Assembly (NCBI GenBank): GCA_039030555.1
Contig: JBCCDY010000008.1
Coordinates: forward strand, 124,001-188,000
Reading direction: 5' to 3'
Origin: JBCCDY01 sp039030555
GTDB taxonomy: Bacteria > Bacteroidota > Bacteroidia > Cytophagales > Cyclobacteriaceae
DNA length: 64,000 bases
Shown: positions 60,226-64,000 of the stretch, piece by piece
Numbering within the stretch: the first letter of the stretch is position 1
Layout of the letters: each line of letters opens with the position of its first letter
Position numbers and translations under genes: made by a program
Notes under the pieces: generated by a model
What the model was told of the DNA's origin: nothing
The model's database searches: none
What the model saw: only the letters and a program-made list of their open reading frames with translations

Positions 60226-60891
60226 TTACGACTTCCAAATATAAGGGAACAAGATATAGCTTAATGAAATCGAAATAATACTTAATGAAATCATGACTAA
60301 GTATTCATCATAACTAACTGACCAATCAAGGTCATCAATTGCATTAAAGCTAGCCTTTAATGACATAAGGATTGATGGTGAGACAATTGGAAAGCCAAGT
60401 ACCGCAGTTAAAGTTGAATTGTTAGAAGTGCGGGAGGCGATTGCGGAAACCATGGTCAGAGTACAGGTTAAAGAAGTTGATCCCAGTAGCAGACTGATCA
60501 GGAACTGATATTGATTAGATGTTGATACACTTCCCATAACGACAGTGTAAATGATCAGAGACAATATCGAAAATGAATTCACAATCAGAAGGTTCAATGT
60601 CAGTCTTGAGACAAAAATTTCCTGGGGGGAACAGAGGTGGAAGAGGTAATGATATTGATCTCTAGATTCGCTTTTAAAGCTATTCGAAACGACATTAACC
60701 TGAATGAAAAGTTGAATGATCCAAAACAGAGTAACCCAAGTTATAGGGCTTAAGGAAGAAGTTTTAAGTTCAAATGAGATATAAGTAATGAAAATGACTG
60801 AAATAAGATAAACCAATGAGGAGTTCAGCATGTTCTTATTCCTCCACTCTTGAGAAAATATTAGACTCGTTAAGTAAGAGAATCTTTTCAC
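60226..60891 (-). CDS. ccmB: Heme exporter subunit CcmB
   Basis: The 221-residue protein has six membrane helices (LVYLISVIFITYISFEL, WVTLFWIIQLFIQVNVV, LNLLIVNSFSILSLIIYTVVMG, FLISLLLGSTSLTCTLTMVSAI, LTAVLGFPIVSPSILMSL, LVMISLSIISISLSYILFPYIW), the CcmB layout with FPIVSP in the fifth. It works with the ATPase CcmA, which is not in this window. The start codon is GTG, nine bases after the Wzz-like gene, suggesting joint transcription with it. Confidence 0.85.
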   Translation of the reverse strand: MKRFSYLTSLIFSQEWRNKNMLNSSLVYLISVIFITYISFELKTSSLSPITWVTLFWIIQLFIQVNVVSNSFKSESRDQYHYLFHLCSPQEIFVSRLTLNLLIVNSFSILSLIIYTVVMGSVSTSNQYQFLISLLLGSTSLTCTLTMVSAIASRTSNNSTLTAVLGFPIVSPSILMSLKASFNAIDDLDWSVSYDEYLVMISLSIISISLSYILFPYIWKS

Positions 60892-60900
60892 GATAGATTT

Positions 60901-61926
60901 TTACCTCTTAGCCTCGAAATCTTTCAAATAAGTATTGAAAGACAAAAGGAAGATTATTAAGTAAGCTACTCCCAAACCATAAAGTAAACCGTAGAAGGCA
61001 TTTTCGATAAGACCAGGACTTGCTGGTCTTGTGTACTGAGTGAATTCATCTATAACTTCAAAGTCCGGGTTCAGGTATAGTTCTTCATCAATTTCTTGTT
61101 CCTGTTCCAGTAAATCCAGATCCTCTTTGAATACACTTAAAGGATTTACGAAGAAAGACTCTGAAAGTATTACATTGTTAGAACCTTCCCTTCTTTTATC
61201 AGAAAACTTCGATATGTTTTGAAAGAGGACAGCTTTTAGAGAATCAAGTTTCTGCCTATCTCGGGCGATCTTGTTTTTCTTAGAGAGTCGATTTTTATTT
61301 TCTATCTCCAGACGCTTTTGAACATAAGGTTTATTTTTCAGGTAAAGGGATAAAGGCTCTGTAAAATCATTCAGTAAAACAGCATCATAAGTTTGTACAG
61401 TAATTTTGAAGATATCCTGCTTTTCCATTTTCACTTGCTCCATCAAAAGCTCTAACTTTTTTTCATCCTTTATATCGCTTTTAAGGCTTTCCTTCAATGT
61501 TTCCAACTCTATAATCTGCTCTTCAGAAACGAAAGCTTCTACCGAAAAAGAACGAATCTGCTTTGCCTTATCTTCATTGATGTTCAAAACTCTAGCAAGC
61601 TCATCATGACTACGTTCAAAACTAAGTTGGTCAAGTTTATCAACCGCATTTTCCATAAGCTCAAGATTTAAATGGACTGATCTCAACAACATAGAAGATT
61701 CGTAATAGGGATCGAATAGAAATTTTACCGATGAGCCTCCAAGCAGACCTAACAATCCAGAAATTAGTATAATCAGTACATATTTTTTTGAAGCATTTTT
61801 AATAGATACGATTAGGTTCAGGAATGATCTACCTATTCTATTAAAAAATCTGCCTATGGCTGCAAATAATTCTCTTAGATCAATCTCGTCATTATTGTAA
61901 TTTGCTTTTCTGCTTTCCTCGTTCAT
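60901..61926 (-). CDS. Wzz/chain-length-determinant-like protein
   Basis: The 341-residue protein has two membrane helices (about 48-68, YVLIILISGLLGLLGGSSVKFLF, and 310-332, AFYGLLYGLGVAYLIIFLLSF) with a long coiled-coil-rich periplasmic part between them (for example LVESLKSDIKDEKKLELLMEQVKMEKQDI-like heptads), the layout of Wzz/polysaccharide co-polymerase proteins without a kinase domain. It is divergent from the sugar dehydrogenase gene, so a polysaccharide role fits, yet it runs into the ccm genes. Confidence 0.78.
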   Translation of the reverse strand: MNEESRKANYNNDEIDLRELFAAIGRFFNRIGRSFLNLIVSIKNASKKYVLIILISGLLGLLGGSSVKFLFDPYYESSMLLRSVHLNLELMENAVDKLDQLSFERSHDELARVLNINEDKAKQIRSFSVEAFVSEEQIIELETLKESLKSDIKDEKKLELLMEQVKMEKQDIFKITVQTYDAVLLNDFTEPLSLYLKNKPYVQKRLEIENKNRLSKKNKIARDRQKLDSLKAVLFQNISKFSDKRREGSNNVILSESFFVNPLSVFKEDLDLLEQEQEIDEELYLNPDFEVIDEFTQYTRPASPGLIENAFYGLLYGLGVAYLIIFLLSFNTYLKDFEAKR

Positions 61927-61995
61927 AAAAAATAGCTATTAGAATCTGCCAAAGGTATAAATTTTAAATTTTCACCACTTCTTCTGGATAAATAT

Positions 61996-62003
61996 TAGAT
62001 TTG
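61996..62003 (+). promoter_or_regulatory. -7 element close to the UDP-sugar dehydrogenase start
   Basis: TAGATTTG is a perfect TAnnTTTG match ending eight bases before the start codon at 62011, so the message could be nearly leaderless. No clear TTTG stands 19-20 bases upstream, and a chance match is possible. Confidence 0.4.
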
Positions 62004-62010
62004 CAGATAA

Positions 62011-63270
62011 ATGCAGAGAGATATTAAAATTTCAATTATAGGCTTGGGTTATGTTGGTTTACCACTTGCTGTTGAGTTTGGTAAAACGTACAAGACACTA
62101 GGATTTGATATCAATAAGAAAAGGATTCAGGAGTTAAGAAAAGGAATTGACCACACGAAAGAAGTTACCTCAGAGGAATTTAAAGCCTCTGATAAACTTG
62201 AAGTATCAAGTGCAGAAGGTGAACTCAAAGACTCAGATTTCTTTATCATAACTGTTCCTACGCCTATAGATATTTATAAAAAACCAGATTTAGCACCGCT
62301 CACTTCTGCTTCGGCGCTTGTCGGAAAATACCTTCGAAAAGGCAGCATAGTTGTTTTTGAATCGACGGTCTTCCCAGGCTGTACAGAGGAAATATGCGTG
62401 CCCATCTTAGAGAAACAAAGTGGACTGAAATTTAATGAAGACTTTTTCTGCGGTTATTCTCCCGAAAGGATCAACCCAGGAGATAAAGTCCATCGTGTAA
62501 CAACCATTAAAAAAGTTACCAGTGGCAGCACAGTTGATATAGCTGAAAAAGTTGATCAGTTGTATGCATCTATTATCGAAGCAGGAACATTTAAAGCTTC
62601 AAGTATCAAAGTTGCTGAAGCTGCGAAAGTAATAGAAAATGCACAGAGAGATGTAAACATTGCTTTCGTAAATGAGCTGGCCTTAATATTCAATAAGATG
62701 AATATTGATACATTGGAAGTTCTGGAAGCTGCGAGTACCAAATGGAACTTTCTCCCTTTTAAGCCAGGCATCGTAGGTGGGCATTGTATAGGCGTGGACC
62801 CTTATTATCTTACGTATAAGGCTGAAAGTTTAGGTTATCATCCTGAAGTTATCCTTTCTGGCCGAAGGATCAATGATAATATGCCACTCCATATTGCAAA
62901 CAGGGTGGTTAAGCTTTTAATGAAAGGAAGCAAACCTGTTGCTGAGACAAAAACACTTGTATTAGGCATCACCTTTAAAGAAAACTGTCCTGATATTAGG
63001 AACTCAAAAGTCATAGATATTATTAAAGAATTGCAAATTTACGGCACACAAGTAGATGTTTATGACCCTGAAGCTGACAAAACCGAGGTATATTCCGAGT
63101 ACAATATAGAATTGATAGAAAAGTGCTCAATTGAACTTTACGATGTGATAATACTTGCTGTTTCCCACTCACAGTTCATGAATTTGAATTGGTCAGAAAA
63201 AAAAGGTGAAGCTAAAGTATATGATGTTAAAGGTTTTTTGAATCCTGAAGAAGTTACAGAAAGATTGTGA
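62011..63270 (+). CDS. UDP-sugar dehydrogenase (TviB/WbpA-like)
   Basis: The 419-residue nucleotide-sugar dehydrogenase has the Rossmann start SIIGLGYVGLPLAVEFGK, FCGYSPERINPGDKVH, the active-site GGHCIGVDPYYLTYKA with C259, and the C-terminal domain with TLVLGITFKENCPDIRNSKV. It oxidises a UDP-N-acetylhexosamine to the uronic acid with two NAD+. The TviB/WbpA type is favoured because the neighbour is a UDP-GlcNAc-type 4-epimerase-like gene. Its stop overlaps the next start (TGATG). Confidence 0.9.
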   Translation: MQRDIKISIIGLGYVGLPLAVEFGKTYKTLGFDINKKRIQELRKGIDHTKEVTSEEFKASDKLEVSSAEGELKDSDFFIITVPTPIDIYKKPDLAPLTSASALVGKYLRKGSIVVFESTVFPGCTEEICVPILEKQSGLKFNEDFFCGYSPERINPGDKVHRVTTIKKVTSGSTVDIAEKVDQLYASIIEAGTFKASSIKVAEAAKVIENAQRDVNIAFVNELALIFNKMNIDTLEVLEAASTKWNFLPFKPGIVGGHCIGVDPYYLTYKAESLGYHPEVILSGRRINDNMPLHIANRVVKLLMKGSKPVAETKTLVLGITFKENCPDIRNSKVIDIIKELQIYGTQVDVYDPEADKTEVYSEYNIELIEKCSIELYDVIILAVSHSQFMNLNWSEKKGEAKVYDVKGFLNPEEVTERL

Positions 63271-64000
63271 TGCAATTAGAGGGGCGCAAAGTTTTAGTTA
63301 CCGGAGGTGCGGGTTTCATCGGCTCTAACCTTTGTGAACTTTTATTAGAAAGCAGCAATGAAGTGGTTTGTTTTGATAATTATTCCACAGGAAAGAGAGA
63401 GAATTTAGAAATATGTTTCGATTACAACTCTTTTAAAAGTATTGAAGGAGATATTAGGGATATAGAAACTTGTCGCAAAGCAGTTAAAGGTACAGAAATA
63501 GTATTTCATCAAGCTGCGTTAGGCTCCGTCCCTCGCTCTTTGAAGGATCCAATCACTACTAACGAAGTAAATGTATCCGGTTTTTTAAACGTACTGCAAG
63601 CTTCAGTAGAATCCTCAGTCAAAAGATTTATATATGCAGCCAGTTCTTCGACCTATGGGGATTCCACTGAGCTTCCCAAGATGGAGGAAAAAATTGGTGC
63701 ACCTCTTTCTCCTTATGCGGTCACCAAATATGTTAATGAACTTTATGCCTCTGTCTTTTCCACGAGTTATGGAATTGAAACATTAGGGCTAAGATATTTT
63801 AACGTATTCGGGAGAAAGCAAGATCCAGATGGAGCATATGCAGCAGTAATACCAAAATTTATTCAAACCTTTATGGATCATAGATCACCTACTATTAATG
63901 GAGATGGTTCCTACTCCAGAGATTTTACCTATATAGACAATGTATTACAAGCAAATATTCTAGCGGCATCCACCCCTAATGAAGAAGCCCTTAATTCCGT
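63270..64000 (+). CDS. UDP-N-acetylglucosamine C4-epimerase-like, 3' end outside window
   Basis: The visible 243 residues of this extended short-chain dehydrogenase show TGGAGFIGSNLCELLL (11-26), FHQAALGSVPRSLKDP (80-95, with the conserved serine and arginine of the WbpP/TviC group), AASSSTYGD (123-131) and the catalytic Y149-x3-K153. RYFNVFGRKQDPDGAYAAVIPKF and DFTYIDN also match UDP-GlcNAc 4-epimerases of the TviC/WbpP type. With the dehydrogenase it would make UDP-GalNAcA-type sugar. The gene is cut by the window end. Confidence 0.88.
   Translation, partial: MQLEGRKVLVTGGAGFIGSNLCELLLESSNEVVCFDNYSTGKRENLEICFDYNSFKSIEGDIRDIETCRKAVKGTEIVFHQAALGSVPRSLKDPITTNEVNVSGFLNVLQASVESSVKRFIYAASSSTYGDSTELPKMEEKIGAPLSPYAVTKYVNELYASVFSTSYGIETLGLRYFNVFGRKQDPDGAYAAVIPKFIQTFMDHRSPTINGDGSYSRDFTYIDNVLQANILAASTPNEEALNS

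Overview
The window looks like a chromosomal segment of a marine-type Bacteroidota, most likely order Cytophagales (Roseivirga/Fulvivirga-like; this placement is inferred from gene content and not tested). Supporting signs are promoters of the Bacteroidota type (TTTG, 19-20 bp, TAnnTTTG) in front of tRNA-Ser and mltG, families common in this phylum (DUF4251, DUF4153, SIMPL, DUF547, WbqC, DUF1800/DUF1501 pair, CxxxY-type CcmE), very weak Shine-Dalgarno sequences and A+T-rich spacers. I see no phage, insertion sequence, integrase or CRISPR array.

Bases 1-4.9 kb: the end of a DUF1800 gene with its Tat-exported DUF1501 partner, then a KefF/KefC-like K+ efflux pair. Bases 4.9-12.5 kb: two AraC-family regulators, each divergent from what it probably controls. 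The first faces an operon of a secreted DUF1349 protein, an endoglycoceramidase-like GH5 lipoprotein and a secreted beta-propeller. The second faces an amidohydrolase homologue that has lost most of its metal ligands. Both intergenic regions carry repeated sequences that look like operators.

Bases 12.8-22.5 kb: an accessory stretch of small enzymes. It holds a Crp-like regulator, two alpha/beta hydrolases (one an exported haloalkane-dehalogenase-like enzyme), a small membrane protein, RidA, an ECF sigma factor, a quinone oxidoreductase, a GlxA-type regulator, and a run of VOC, SRPBCC and NTF2-like genes. The run ends in a decayed ASCH-wHTH gene. Bases 22.9-31.4 kb: DUF4251, a beta-lactamase-like lipoprotein with TPRs, SemiSWEET, GNAT, DUF1801, GTP-dependent PEP carboxykinase, SIMPL, a third AraC gene and a second DUF1349 gene.

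Bases 31.4-46.2 kb are mostly housekeeping: tRNA-Ser(UGA), an mltG-thioesterase-DUF4153 operon, TsaC, WbqC, ClpC, a DUF547/beta-barrel fusion, a lipoprotein, a VWA-type membrane protein, FabG, Ogt and an M28 peptidase. Bases 46.3-56.3 kb: an outer-membrane barrel plus exported TPR-CHAT protein pair, a hotdog thioesterase, a transglutaminase-like protein, a coiled-coil lipoprotein, a cryptochrome-DASH/ferredoxin pair, a solitary GroES-like protein with a MEST-like hydrolase, and an acyl-CoA synthetase. Bases 56.4-60.9 kb: cytochrome c maturation genes ccmB-C-D-E-F. Bases 60.9-64 kb: start of a surface-polysaccharide locus (Wzz-like protein, UDP-sugar dehydrogenase, truncated UDP-sugar epimerase).

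The observations most worth following are the degenerate amidohydrolase with its duplicated operator, the exported dehalogenase, the barrel-CHAT pair, the twice-broken ASCH gene, the cryptochrome-ferredoxin operon, and the variant cytochrome c maturation set.
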